This document shows, in pieces, positions 26,096-36,366 of a stretch of DNA of 64,000 bases. Within the stretch, counting starts at the first letter, position 1; each line of letters opens with the position of its first letter. Made by a program: the position numbers and the translations under genes. Below the pieces are notes generated by a model that had not been told where the DNA came from, made no database searches, and was given only the letters and a program-made list of their open reading frames with translations. This DNA comes from an uncultured Amylibacter sp. (GTDB lineage Bacteria > Pseudomonadota > Alphaproteobacteria > Rhodobacterales > Rhodobacteraceae), in NCBI GenBank assembly GCA_959347425.1, contig OY365741.1:1574501-1638500 (forward strand). Reading direction: 5' to 3'.

Positions 26096-28168
26096 ATGAC
26101 ACACGATAATATCATTGAAACCATCCTAAAAGACAGCGACCATGACCTCAGCCTGTTTTCGGAAGAGGCTGTTAGCGATTTACGAGAAAGGGCTTTTTCA
26201 AAACCCTCTGGCGGTAAAGACAGATGGTATGTTAAATGTATCGTTCGGGGCAAGGAGATTCAGCTAAAGCCAGAGGAAATAGTCCGCCAGCTTTATGCGG
26301 AAAGGCTTATGAAAGAATATAATTACCCCAGCAATCGCCTTGTGTTTGAATACCCCGTTACGATGGGCAGTACAAAGAAATCTGCGGATATTATCATTCG
26401 TGATAAAGACAGACCAGATACGCCATGCATTATTGTTGAAGTAAAAAAACCAAAAGAGAAAGAGGAAAAAGACCAGCTCCGCTCTTATTGCCATGCCACG
26501 GGTGCGCAAATAGGGGTATGGACGAATGGTGACGCTAAAAAAATCTCTTATTATAACCGTAAAAACCCGAATTATTTTGAACCTATTACCGAAATTCCCA
26601 ACGCAGAGCAGAGCCTTTCGGATATACTAAGCGAGCGTTTTACCCTTAGAGACCTGCATATAAAAGATAAACTTGCCACGAAACGCCAATCTTTGAAAGA
26701 TATTATCAAGGATATGGAGGATGATGTGTTGGCGAATGCTGGGGTTGACGTGTTTGAAGAGGTTTTTAAACTGATATTCACAAAACTTTATGATGAGTTT
26801 CTTCGCAAAGATGATAAGCAAAGAATTGAAGATTATCTTGAAGATAAAATTGATGATGATGATGAGAGGGGTGATTTTGAAAAACGTAAAGAATGCCTTG
26901 AAAGTTTGGATGACAAAAACTTTAAAGTTATGGAATTTAGAAATACGGGGCAGACGGATTCAGAATTAAAAGCAAAAATCCAAAAGCTGTTTAACAAAGC
27001 CCAAGAGCAATGGGTCGGCGTGTTTCCAGAAAATTCAAAATTTGAACTGACGGATAGCCACCTTTCCTTTTGTGTCTCTAATTTGGAGACTGTTAAGCTG
27101 TTCAATTCAAATTTGATGGTTATTGATGAAGCCTTTGAATATCTGGTTAATAAATCATCCAAGGGCGAAAAAGGGCAGTATTTTACCCCGCGCCATGTGA
27201 TTGATATGTGCGTAAGGATGCTGAACCCTAAAAGTGGTGAATATATGATTGACACAGCCTCTGGCAGTTGCGGATTTCCTGTCCATACAGCTTTTGAATT
27301 AACGGGTCATCTTTTTACCAACGAGGAAATTTCCCCCGAAGAAAAAGAAGATGTTCTGAAAGTTTTTGGTATTGATTTTGATGAAAAGGCGGTGCGGGTT
27401 GCCCGAACACTAAACCTGATTGCGGGCGATGGTGAAACCAATGTTTTGCATTTGAACACATTGGATTTTGGGCGATGGGATGAAAAAACTGAAAAAGACC
27501 GTAAGTGGATAAATACCTATGGCAAGGGGTTTGAGCGGTTAAAAAAACGGCGGGCAGAAAAAGATGAAAACAAATTTTTTAAATTTGATATAGTCATGGC
27601 AAATCCACCTTTTGCGGGCGATATTAAGGAAGGGCGTATTTTGAGTCAATATGAATTGGGTTTTAAGGATAATGGAAAATTACAAAAAAATGTTGCTCGC
27701 GATATTTTGTTTATTGAACGCAACCTTGATTTTTTAAAACCCGGCGGACGCATGGCGATTGTTCTGCCACAGGGACGTTTTAACAATTCATCAGACAAAC
27801 GTATTCGCAATTTTATTGCCGAACGTTGCCGTATTCTGGCGGTGGTGGGCTTGCATGGCAATACTTTTAAACCCCATACAGGGACAAAAACCAGCGTATT
27901 ATTTGTGCAGAAATGGGATGATAAATTATGCCGAAGGGACAAAAAATATGATATTTTCTTTGCTGTATCAGAAAACGGTGGCAAGAATAATTCGGGTGAT
28001 TATGAGTATTTAAAAGATGATAGGAACAAGGACAAGGACAAGTTGGATAATCATGGGCATCGTATCGTCAAACACGATTTGCATAATCATGGCGGGGCGT
28101 TGGAGGATGGCATTGCCGAGGCTTTTATTGATTGGGCAAAAAAACAAGAACTAAGTTTTGCAGGTTAG
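26096..28168 (+). CDS. Restriction-modification fusion: PD-(D/E)XK nuclease domain plus N6-adenine methyltransferase (HsdM-like)
   Basis: A 690-residue protein. Residues ~60-125 form an HsdR-N-like nuclease domain with SADIII (D98) and VEVKKP (E115, K117). Residues ~200-640 are an HsdM-type methyltransferase: GQYFTPRHVIDMCV, AdoMet motif DTASGSCGF from ~386 and catalytic NPPF at ~503-506. No helicase/translocase (HsdR) gene is in the window, so nuclease and methylase act from one chain with the S subunit two genes downstream. This recalls BcgI-like type IIB enzymes. The alternative is a type I M subunit with a regulatory nuclease-like domain. The gene is AT-rich compared with its neighbours. 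Confidence 0.85.
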   Translation: MTHDNIIETILKDSDHDLSLFSEEAVSDLRERAFSKPSGGKDRWYVKCIVRGKEIQLKPEEIVRQLYAERLMKEYNYPSNRLVFEYPVTMGSTKKSADIIIRDKDRPDTPCIIVEVKKPKEKEEKDQLRSYCHATGAQIGVWTNGDAKKISYYNRKNPNYFEPITEIPNAEQSLSDILSERFTLRDLHIKDKLATKRQSLKDIIKDMEDDVLANAGVDVFEEVFKLIFTKLYDEFLRKDDKQRIEDYLEDKIDDDDERGDFEKRKECLESLDDKNFKVMEFRNTGQTDSELKAKIQKLFNKAQEQWVGVFPENSKFELTDSHLSFCVSNLETVKLFNSNLMVIDEAFEYLVNKSSKGEKGQYFTPRHVIDMCVRMLNPKSGEYMIDTASGSCGFPVHTAFELTGHLFTNEEISPEEKEDVLKVFGIDFDEKAVRVARTLNLIAGDGETNVLHLNTLDFGRWDEKTEKDRKWINTYGKGFERLKKRRAEKDENKFFKFDIVMANPPFAGDIKEGRILSQYELGFKDNGKLQKNVARDILFIERNLDFLKPGGRMAIVLPQGRFNNSSDKRIRNFIAERCRILAVVGLHGNTFKPHTGTKTSVLFVQKWDDKLCRRDKKYDIFFAVSENGGKNNSGDYEYLKDDRNKDKDKLDNHGHRIVKHDLHNHGGALEDGIAEAFIDWAKKQELSFAG

Positions 28169-28170
28169 AC

Positions 28171-28770
28171 ATGCCAGAACCTGAAGATATAAAAGATTGG
28201 AAAAAGAGGTCTGAAATAGACTATGTCCCTCTTTTTATTTCATCGTGGCTATGCCTTAACGTATGGATGAAAAGTGCGTGGGACGGGACAGATGACCGCC
28301 ACTTATTAAACCAACTTACGAGTCCTGAAGATAATGATTTAAAAGTCGAGTTTATAAGCCTTATAAATGGAACAACCCCAGAGGCGATTGCTTTCAAAGG
28401 ATATTTTGCGGAACTCATCAGTGCATTAACCAACGCTAGACTTGAATATCACAAACTACCTAATAATTTAGAGGATACACCAAATAGATTCATTTCTTTT
28501 TCAAACTGTATTATTGATTGGAATGATGGTGCGCCCGAACTAGAAACAATTTTAAAAGGAGAGAGACAACATAATAAAATAGAAATTGTCAAAAATTTCT
28601 GGATAGACAATGATAACAATCGCGTATTTTCAGCTTATATTGAAATTTTATATCAAGTTAGGTGTCTTTTGTTTCACGGAACTTTGTCGTTAATTCCAGC
28701 AAACGAACGTGTTATTATAAATTTTTATTTAACATTATCAATGGCTATGAAACCATTAGGAGGGGAGTAA
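28171..28770 (+). CDS. Hypothetical protein with HEPN-like RX4H motif
   Basis: A 199-residue protein, mostly alpha-helical by eye, starting at the ATG two bases after the upstream stop. Near the C-terminus is YQVRCLLFHG, giving Arg164-x4-His169. This matches the RX4-6H active-site motif of HEPN-domain RNases and the vRnxlfHG pattern of a common group of uncharacterised HEPN-like proteins. It overlaps no other gene, and hsdS follows after two bases, so it is part of the R-M operon. It may be an accessory defence RNase or a toxin guarding the R-M system; the family assignment rests on this one motif. Confidence 0.7.
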   Translation: MPEPEDIKDWKKRSEIDYVPLFISSWLCLNVWMKSAWDGTDDRHLLNQLTSPEDNDLKVEFISLINGTTPEAIAFKGYFAELISALTNARLEYHKLPNNLEDTPNRFISFSNCIIDWNDGAPELETILKGERQHNKIEIVKNFWIDNDNNRVFSAYIEILYQVRCLLFHGTLSLIPANERVIINFYLTLSMAMKPLGGE

Positions 28771-28772
28771 AA

Positions 28773-30167
28773 ATGCAAATTTCTACTGTTAATTATTGTG
28801 AAGTTGCTAGTTCGTCGCATTCATTTCGGCTTGATGCTGATTTTTTTCGTGCGGACTATCGAAAAATTCAAAAAATACTGGGTAAAGAAACCCCTAAAAC
28901 GCTGGGTGATTATAATATTTCTATATTACATCCAAATGAAATAAAAAGAAATTATACTGATGATGGAGTTTTATTTTTAAGAGCACAAAATGTCAGACCT
29001 TTATATATTAATATGCAAAGTAATCCTGTATTTATATCGCGGGAAGACGCAGAGCATTTGCACAAAAACAAGGTGCAATATAAAGACGTATTGCTAACAA
29101 GAACGGGTGCTAATTTTGGACAATGTGCAATTTATTTAGAAAAAGAAACATGCATAGCTTCTTCGCATACTTTTGTTATAAAAAGTGGCGATTTGAATCC
29201 ATTTTTTCTAGCTGTTTTTATGAACACCAAATTTGGAAGAAAAATGATAGATAGGGGAATGTATGGTGGCTCTCAACCAGAGGTCGCACCTTATTTTTTG
29301 TATACAATACCAATGCCAACATTAGATAAAATCCAGCATCTAATAGAAGAAATATATTTACGTTCACAGTATTTAAGAGAAGAATCAAAACTAGCTTACC
29401 AACAAGCCCAAGACATTTTGCTGGCAGAGCTAGGGCTGGACGATTGGCAACCCCAGCATAAATTTACTTATACCAAAAAAGATTTTGATATGGAAAATGC
29501 CGAGCGTATAGATGCAGAGTACTACCAACCCAAATATGAAGAGATTATCAAGGCTATCACAGAATATTCTGGCGGTGCGGACAGGCTGGGGAATTTGTGT
29601 GATACTGCGCGTGGCTCGCTTATCTCTGATAGTTTTTACACGGATTCACTCGGAAAAGTTTATATTCGCGGGGCTGATTTTTCAGGTGGTACTCTATCAA
29701 AAAACAAAGCAGTTTATATCAACAAGGAATTTACCGAAAGAGGCGAAACCAGCGTAAAAGAGGGTGACATCGTTTTTTCATTGATTGGAAGCGTTGGCGA
29801 AACTGCTCTTGTTACCAAAGAATTTTCACATTCTTATATTTCAAATAATACAGGTAAAATATCTTGTACCAATGGAATAAACCCTGTTGTTTTGCAGGTT
29901 CTATTAAAATCAATCATTGGTAAAATGTATTTTGAAAAATATAAAACACAAACCGCACAACCCAAAATATCAGACAAAGATACTCATAATTTTGTTTTAC
30001 CTTTGTTGCCAGAACATAAACAACTAGAAATTCAAGAAAAAGTAATGGAATCCTTTGAGTTGCGGGAGCGTTCAAAAAAGCTCCTAGAAAATGCCAAACG
30101 CGCCGTGGAAATCGCCATTGAACAAGACGAAACCACAGCCATTCAATTTCTAAACTCAGAAACTTAA
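28773..30167 (+). CDS. hsdS: Type I-like restriction-modification specificity subunit (HsdS)
   Basis: A 464-residue S subunit. The start at 28773 follows a strong AGGAGGGG site. Two target-recognition domains, about residues 30-190 and 255-410, are separated by a conserved helical spacer with EESKLAYQQAQDILLAELGL. A second helical region (RERSKKLLENAKRAVEIAIEQ) closes the protein. Each TRD would read half of a bipartite recognition site and position the upstream nuclease-methyltransferase. TRD1 is notably AT-rich, as is usual for swapped TRDs. Confidence 0.9.
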   Translation: MQISTVNYCEVASSSHSFRLDADFFRADYRKIQKILGKETPKTLGDYNISILHPNEIKRNYTDDGVLFLRAQNVRPLYINMQSNPVFISREDAEHLHKNKVQYKDVLLTRTGANFGQCAIYLEKETCIASSHTFVIKSGDLNPFFLAVFMNTKFGRKMIDRGMYGGSQPEVAPYFLYTIPMPTLDKIQHLIEEIYLRSQYLREESKLAYQQAQDILLAELGLDDWQPQHKFTYTKKDFDMENAERIDAEYYQPKYEEIIKAITEYSGGADRLGNLCDTARGSLISDSFYTDSLGKVYIRGADFSGGTLSKNKAVYINKEFTERGETSVKEGDIVFSLIGSVGETALVTKEFSHSYISNNTGKISCTNGINPVVLQVLLKSIIGKMYFEKYKTQTAQPKISDKDTHNFVLPLLPEHKQLEIQEKVMESFELRERSKKLLENAKRAVEIAIEQDETTAIQFLNSET

Positions 30168-30202
30168 CCAGTACAACAGCCACAACAAGCTACGCGTGGC
30201 TA

Positions 30203-30264
30203 GTGGCGGTGGAGTAAAACGGGTTCTAACCTGTCTCTCAATACCACATAGAGGCATAATTAAC
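30203..30264. repeat. Flanking repeat 1 of the giant lipoprotein pair
   Basis: About 60 bp containing GGCGGTGGAGT, then CGGGTTCTAACC, then GTCTCTCAAT and GGCATAATT. Related sequences occur at 44707-44763 and 51616-51672, so one copy lies before, between and after the two giant genes. ACGGGTT-CT-AACCTGT can form a small hairpin. The rest of the 316-bp gap (30265-30377) shows no ORF. Confidence 0.7.
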
Positions 30265-30377
30265 CCAGTTTCGCTCATTTTATCGGGTTTCCCGTAAGCT
30301 TTTCAAAATTAAAATCCGCACACCTGACGGCTAACCTTGCGACTTTATGCATGTTTGTTCGCTTTTATTAAAAAAAC

Positions 30378-30406
30378 TTGACAAAAACAGCAAATATTAT
30401 TATTAT
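30378..30406 (+). promoter_or_regulatory. Sigma70-type promoter of giant gene 1
   Basis: TTGACA (30378-30383), 17-base spacer, TATTAT (30401-30406). The start GTG at 30484 is preceded by AAGGA at 30471-30475. The same layout precedes giant gene 2. Confidence 0.75.
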
Positions 30407-30483
30407 CGGTGATATCAAACCCCAACCTTATGTCTATTATGCGCACAGCTACATAAAACGGGCATATAAAAAGGAATAATATC

Positions 30484-33400
30484 GTGAGAGATAAAAACCC
30501 GATACTTACGAATCCCCTTCATATTTTATTGGGGTGGCGGGGTGTTTTCTTTGCCATATTCGCGGGGTTCATTCTAACCGCCTGTGGTGGTGTTTCTGCC
30601 CCTGTCAATATCGTGGTAAATCCGACAAACGTAGTGGTGGATTGCGAGGCAAATCCGTTTGACAAAACCTGTGGTGATGAATTCGCCATCCATCGGACAG
30701 AAAAAATCAGTGAATGCCTTATTGACGGTATGGCGGGGACTTCCGATTGTGCACAGGCTGTGGGTGCGCAATCGTGCCTAGGCGATCCTTTTGTGGCTGC
30801 GTGTGATGAAAATGCGGAGTTTTCTGTATTTTTGGAGGTTGCCAAAACCCAACGCGAAGTCTTTTGTCGTACAGATGGTAATGCCAATGATAAGCTTTGC
30901 GCGGGTGCGGTTGAAACATTTTGCGGTGATAATCCGTTTGATGGATTGTGCGATGCAGAGACATATTCGGTGCAACGAGGTGAGCAGGTTACGGCTTGTA
31001 TTGCCGATGGTAAAGCGGCCGACTCTCCCTGCGCGGCCGCGGTAAAATTTAACCCCTGTATCCGCAATCCTTTCACGCCTGAGTGTGTTGCCCAGACCGA
31101 TTTTCGCACGACGCGGGAGGCTTTTTGCAGGCAAGGCGATAATGCGGCAAACGCACTCTGCGCGGGGGCATTGGCGCATTTTTGCGAGCTTGATCCGTTT
31201 GATGCGATATGTGATGAGACCGCGTATTCGCGCCAGCAGAGCGAACGTACCGCCCTATGTATAAGCGGTGATAACGCCAGCAATGATGACCTTTGCAAAG
31301 GTGCGATTGATGCTACTGATGTTGATTGTATCACCGACCCTTATATCGCGGGGTGTGAAAGCAAACTGACCGCCCGTGCCGCACGGGAATCTTATTGCCG
31401 TGGCAATACCAACCCCACGCTTTGTGGTAATGCAGTCCTGCATATTTGCACGAATGACCCGCTTGACGGATTGTGCGACCAAATGACTCAGAACATGCAA
31501 CTTTGCACGAATGACCCGTTTAATACGGGTTGCGACCCAACGACTTATGAAATGCAACGTGCCATGCGGACTACCGAGTGTATTACGGGCGATAACGCCA
31601 GTAATGATGCTCTTTGCGCCAATGCGATTTTGGATGATTCTTGTATCCGTGACCCTTATGACTCGGGGTGTAAAAGCGAAAACCCCACCCTAATCCCCGC
31701 CCAAACCGCACGGGAATCTTATTGCCGTGGTAATGATAACCCCACGCTTTGCGGGCAGGCGATCACCCATTTTTGCACGGCTGACCCGTTTGATAGCATA
31801 TGCAAGGCGAGCAACTTTGCCAATCTTATCGGCGACCGTGCCATGCGGGTTACGGCTTGTATTGCGGGGGATAAAGCCAGCGATGTTACTCTTTGCGCCA
31901 ACGCGGTGAAATTTAACGTCTGTATCCGCAATCCGTTCACGCCTGAATGTAGCACTCAGACTGATGCTCAAACCGCCCGTGAAATCTATTGCCGTGGCAA
32001 TGAAAATCTCACGCTCTGCGCGGGGGCGGTTTTGCATTTTTGTGCGATTGACCCGTTTGATGCGATATGTGATGATAACACCTATTCGCGCCAGCAGAGC
32101 GAACGTGCCGCCCTATGCATAAAGGATGACAACGCCAGTAATGATGTTCTTTGCGCCAAGGCGATTGCGGATGATATTAATGCTTGTATCCGCGACCCTT
32201 TTACCTCGGCGTGTAACACACAGAAGGTTTTCCGCTCGATAAGAGAATCCTTTTGCCGTGAAGTTGGTAATGCCACCGCTAATCCCACGCTTTGTGGCAA
32301 TGCGGTTGTGCATGTTTGCGATAGCACCCGTGCAAATGCCGACCCGTTTGATGGCTTGTGCGATGTGATTGCGGATTTTTGCGATAGCATACCCCGTGCA
32401 GATCCCGACCCGTTTGCTGGATTGTGCGATGGGGGGAATACATATATGATGCAACGCACCGCACGGGTTACGGCTTGTATTGCGGATGATAAAGCTAATG
32501 ATGATGCTCTTTGCGCCAATGCGATTGGGGAAGATAAATGTATCCTTGACCCTTATGCCGAGGGGTGTGAAAGCACTGACTCCAACCCAACCGCCGCCCA
32601 AACCGCCCGTACAACTTTTTGCCGTGATGGGAATGAGGGCAACGCACTCTGCGCAAGCACGGTGACCCATTTTTGCACGATTGACCCGTTTGATGGATTG
32701 TGCGACCCAAGCGACTATTCCAGCCAACGCAGCACCCGTTTGATGGAATGTGAAAAGCAAACCCCTGACCCTGCCCTCGCTTGCACAAAGGCACTTGAAC
32801 AGGGGAAATGTAATCTTGATGACCCTTTTATTGAAGGATGCGAGGGACAAGTCAATCAGCAAGCCGCGGAAGAGGTTTTTTGCCGTAAGGGGACGAACGC
32901 CATAGACCCCGCCCGCGCCGATAATTGCCGTGCCACGATAACCCGCGTTTGTGGTGCCGACCCGTTTGATAGCATATGCGCGGAGAGCAACTTTGCCAAT
33001 CTTATCGGCGACCGTGCCACGCGGGTTTTGGCTTGTATTGCGGGGGATAAAGCCAACGATGACACCCTTTGCGCCAATGCCATTGCCAATAACCCCTGTA
33101 TCCGTGACCCTTATGGTGCGGGCTGTGATGGTGATGTTGATAGTGATGGTGATGACGAGGCACAAACGATGCGCGAGACCCATTGCAGGGCTGGCAACAA
33201 CCAGAATACCGCACTCTGCGCGGGTGCGGTTGTGCATTTCTGCACGATTGACCCGTATGATGCCCTGTGTAATGAGAATAACTTTGATACTTTGACCACC
33301 GCCCGTGCCACGCGGGTTGCGACTTGTGCTATCGGTGATAACGCCAGCGATCCCGACCTTTGCGGTGGTGCGATTGCGGATGCTGCTGTTGATTGTATCA

Positions 33401-34488
33401 CCGACCCTTTTACGACTGCGTGTGTTGGGGCAGACACCGCCCGCACCGCCCGTGAAACCTATTGCCGTGGCAATGTTAACCCCACGCTTTGCGCCAATGC
33501 GATTGCGCATTTTTGCGATACGAACACCCGTACAGCAGCCGACCCGTTTGATGGATTGTGCGATGAAATAACTCATTCGGTGCAACGCGGCGATCGGGTT
33601 ACGGCTTGTATTGCGGATGATAAAGCCGACGACACCACCTGTGCCAACGCGGTGAAATTTAACGCCTGTATCCGCAACCCCTTCACGACTGAATGTAGCA
33701 CAGAGAATGTTGCTCGTGATAAACGTAAAGAATTTTGCGATATGGGTAATAATAAGACAAACGCACTCTGCGCGGGGGCGGTTTTGCATTTTTGTGCGAT
33801 TGACCCGTTTGATGACTTGTGCGATGATGTTGCGTATTCGCGCCAGCAGAGCGAACGTGCCGCCTTATGTATAAAGGATGACAACGCCAGTAATGATGTT
33901 CTTTGCGCCAAGGCGATTGCGGATGATGTTAATGCTTGTATCCGCGACCCTTTTACCGAGGCGTGTAGCACACAGGATGTTGCCCGTTCAATAAGAGAAT
34001 CCTTTTGCCGTAAAGGCACCAATGCCACCGCTAATCCCACGCTTTGTGGTAATGCGGTCATGCATTTTTGCACGGCTGACCCGCTTGACGGATTGTGCGA
34101 CCAAACGACTCAGAACATGCGGCTTTGCACGAATGACCCGTTTAATACGGGTTGCGATGCAGAGACCTATAAAACTGAACGCGCCACGCGGACTACCGAG
34201 TGTATTACGGGCGATAACGCCAGCGATACCGCCCTTTGCGCCAATGCGATTGCCGATGATGCTTGTATCCTTGATCCTTATGACTCGGAGTGTAAAAGCG
34301 AAAACCCCACCCTAATCCCCGCCCAAACCGCACGGGAATCTTATTGCCGTGGCAATGATAATTCTGCACTTTGTGGCAACGCGGTTATGCATTTTTGCAC
34401 GAATGACCCGTTTGATGGATTGTGCGACCCCACGACTTATGAAACCCAACGCGACACGCGGGTTACGGCTTGTATTGCGGGGGGATAA
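30484..34488 (+). CDS. Giant lipoprotein 1, fragment 1: signal peptide and first ~30 Cys motifs
   Basis: 1334 codons from a GTG start. The N-terminus has a hydrophobic stretch (GVFFAIFAGFILTAC) with Cys34 as the lipidation site. The remainder is cysteine-rich repeats of ~45-50 residues with motifs such as DPFDGLC, NPFTPEC and CIAGDKAS followed by LCANA. Many repeats are near-identical at DNA level, which implies recent expansion. The frame ends early because a G5 tract seen in sister repeats is G6 here (34479-34484), producing TAA after ACIAGG. Exported, surface-anchored location is inferred from the lipobox. Confidence 0.8.
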   Translation: MRDKNPILTNPLHILLGWRGVFFAIFAGFILTACGGVSAPVNIVVNPTNVVVDCEANPFDKTCGDEFAIHRTEKISECLIDGMAGTSDCAQAVGAQSCLGDPFVAACDENAEFSVFLEVAKTQREVFCRTDGNANDKLCAGAVETFCGDNPFDGLCDAETYSVQRGEQVTACIADGKAADSPCAAAVKFNPCIRNPFTPECVAQTDFRTTREAFCRQGDNAANALCAGALAHFCELDPFDAICDETAYSRQQSERTALCISGDNASNDDLCKGAIDATDVDCITDPYIAGCESKLTARAARESYCRGNTNPTLCGNAVLHICTNDPLDGLCDQMTQNMQLCTNDPFNTGCDPTTYEMQRAMRTTECITGDNASNDALCANAILDDSCIRDPYDSGCKSENPTLIPAQTARESYCRGNDNPTLCGQAITHFCTADPFDSICKASNFANLIGDRAMRVTACIAGDKASDVTLCANAVKFNVCIRNPFTPECSTQTDAQTAREIYCRGNENLTLCAGAVLHFCAIDPFDAICDDNTYSRQQSERAALCIKDDNASNDVLCAKAIADDINACIRDPFTSACNTQKVFRSIRESFCREVGNATANPTLCGNAVVHVCDSTRANADPFDGLCDVIADFCDSIPRADPDPFAGLCDGGNTYMMQRTARVTACIADDKANDDALCANAIGEDKCILDPYAEGCESTDSNPTAAQTARTTFCRDGNEGNALCASTVTHFCTIDPFDGLCDPSDYSSQRSTRLMECEKQTPDPALACTKALEQGKCNLDDPFIEGCEGQVNQQAAEEVFCRKGTNAIDPARADNCRATITRVCGADPFDSICAESNFANLIGDRATRVLACIAGDKANDDTLCANAIANNPCIRDPYGAGCDGDVDSDGDDEAQTMRETHCRAGNNQNTALCAGAVVHFCTIDPYDALCNENNFDTLTTARATRVATCAIGDNASDPDLCGGAIADAAVDCITDPFTTACVGADTARTARETYCRGNVNPTLCANAIAHFCDTNTRTAADPFDGLCDEITHSVQRGDRVTACIADDKADDTTCANAVKFNACIRNPFTTECSTENVARDKRKEFCDMGNNKTNALCAGAVLHFCAIDPFDDLCDDVAYSRQQSERAALCIKDDNASNDVLCAKAIADDVNACIRDPFTEACSTQDVARSIRESFCRKGTNATANPTLCGNAVMHFCTADPLDGLCDQTTQNMRLCTNDPFNTGCDAETYKTERATRTTECITGDNASDTALCANAIADDACILDPYDSECKSENPTLIPAQTARESYCRGNDNSALCGNAVMHFCTNDPFDGLCDPTTYETQRDTRVTACIAGG

Positions 34489-34638
34489 AGCCAGCGATGC
34501 TGACTTTTGCGCCAACGCGGTGAAATTTAACGTCTGTATCCGCAATCCGTTCACGCCTGAATGTAGCACTCAGACCGATGCTCAAACCGCCCGTGAATCT
34601 TTTTGCCGTGCTTCTGCTGGTAATGAAAACAACGGGCT

Positions 34639-36366
34639 TTGCGCGGGGCGGTTTTGCATTTCTGTGCGATTGACCCGTTTGATGACTTGTGCGATGATGT
34701 TGCGTATTCGCAACAGCAGATGGAACGTGTTGCCCTATGTATAAGCGGTGATAACGCCAGCGATACCCCCCTTTGCATGGGTGCGATTGGGCAAGATGAA
34801 TGTATTAACAATCCGTTTGATACGAATTGTGATAGCAAATTAACCGCCCGCACCGCACGGGAAACTTTTTGCCGTGCTTCTGCTGGTAATGAAAACAACG
34901 GGCTTTGCGCGGGTGCGGTTTTGCATTTTTGCACGGCTGACCCGTTTGATGACTTGTGCAATGCGACCAACTTTACGCCTTATGCAACCGCCCGCGAAAA
35001 TCGGGAGGAGGCTTGTATTATCGGCGCAAAAGCCAGTGATGTTGCCTTTTGTGCCAATGCCATTGTCGCTAACCCCTGTATTGGCGACCCTTACCCTGAT
35101 GGAACGGGTTGTGATGGTGAAACTGATGCCCGAACGATGCGCGAGGAACATTGCCGTGCTGGCAACGAAGGTAGCACGCTCTGCGCAAGCACGGTGAAGT
35201 ATTTTTGCGATACGGACGCACGGGATGTGGCTGACCCGTTTGATGGATTGTGCGACCCAGCGACTTATGAAATGCAACGCAACACCCGTTTGAGTGAGTG
35301 TGAAACCGCACCCCTCAATGAACCCCGTTGCGTAAAAGCACGCGACCAAATGGTGCAGATTACCTGTGAAGACGATCCTTATGTTGCAGGCTGTGAAGCC
35401 GAGATCAATGCGCGAATGACGCGCGAAAACCAGTGCAGGATGGATAACAACAGGGATGATGCCGCACTCTGCCAGGGTGCGGTTACGCATTTCTGCACGA
35501 TTGACCCGTTTGATTCCCTGTGTAATGCGACGAACTTTACCAGATACACCGAGGCTCGGAGTGTGTTTGAAGGGTTTTGTCGTGCCGATGTGGCACCAGT
35601 GGAGGGTGTGGATTGCACCAATGCGATTAACCATTTTTGCACGGTTGACCCGTTTGATAGCCTATGTAGTGTAACCAACTTTACAAACTTTACCTTTGAC
35701 CGTAACACGCGGGATTTGCTTTGCCGTGCTGGTAATAACGCATTAGGGCAAGCCAACGATGAGCAATGCACGGGTATGTTGGCGCATTTCTGCACGATTG
35801 ACCCATTTGATGCGGTTTGCAACCCCACGACCTATGATGCTGAACGCACGATGCGTGTTGCCGAGTGTATTACGGGCGATAACGCCAGCGATGGCCCTCT
35901 TTGCGCCAGGGCGATTTTGGCGAATACCTGTATTTCCACCCCTTATGCCATGGGGTGTGAAGGCGAAACCAATGCCCAAACCGCCCGTGAAACCTTTTGC
36001 CGTGGCGATCCCAGCAACCCCAGCAACCCGCTTTGCGCGGGTGCGGTTGTGCATTTTTGCGATACAAGTGCCACGTCCAATCCCTTTGATGCCGATTTGT
36101 GTTTTGACGGTACGACCTATGATGGCAAACGTGACGAACGCACGACATTTTGCGCTGGGCAAACGGATAGCAGTCTTGACGATAGCTTCTGCGCGGGTGC
36201 GATTGCGACAAATCCATGTTTTAACAATCCCTTTGTAAGGGATCTTAATGACGGGCGTATCTTTGTAGTAGTGAATTCGCCGCCCGCCGTGAAGAGCAAA
36301 TTAACAAATGTATTGTTGGCAACAAGGGACAAGACTCCAAATGTATTAATGTGCTGGCTGGTATAG
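34639..36366 (+). CDS. Giant lipoprotein 1, fragment 2: further Cys repeats
   Basis: Same frame as fragment 1, resumed after a compensating G deletion (G4 at 34645-34648; sister repeats have G5). Reads LHFCAIDPFDDLC onward with about a dozen more four-cysteine repeats. The ~165 bases between 34485 and 34645 encode the same repeat type in another frame (KFNVCIRNPFTPEC), showing the break is recent. Family-like sequence stops near 36253; the last ~35 codons are out of frame. No ribosome-binding site of its own is evident, so separate translation is doubtful. Confidence 0.6.
   Translation: MRGAVLHFCAIDPFDDLCDDVAYSQQQMERVALCISGDNASDTPLCMGAIGQDECINNPFDTNCDSKLTARTARETFCRASAGNENNGLCAGAVLHFCTADPFDDLCNATNFTPYATARENREEACIIGAKASDVAFCANAIVANPCIGDPYPDGTGCDGETDARTMREEHCRAGNEGSTLCASTVKYFCDTDARDVADPFDGLCDPATYEMQRNTRLSECETAPLNEPRCVKARDQMVQITCEDDPYVAGCEAEINARMTRENQCRMDNNRDDAALCQGAVTHFCTIDPFDSLCNATNFTRYTEARSVFEGFCRADVAPVEGVDCTNAINHFCTVDPFDSLCSVTNFTNFTFDRNTRDLLCRAGNNALGQANDEQCTGMLAHFCTIDPFDAVCNPTTYDAERTMRVAECITGDNASDGPLCARAILANTCISTPYAMGCEGETNAQTARETFCRGDPSNPSNPLCAGAVVHFCDTSATSNPFDADLCFDGTTYDGKRDERTTFCAGQTDSSLDDSFCAGAIATNPCFNNPFVRDLNDGRIFVVVNSPPAVKSKLTNVLLATRDKTPNVLMCWLV

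Noticed and set aside
32113..33789. A 558-codon open frame on the minus strand within giant gene 1, with several similar ones nearby and in gene 2
   Set aside because: Repetitive codons of the plus-strand repeats keep antisense frames open periodically. These frames show no start context and no family-like sequence, whereas the plus strand has a signal peptide, lipobox and ordered modules.
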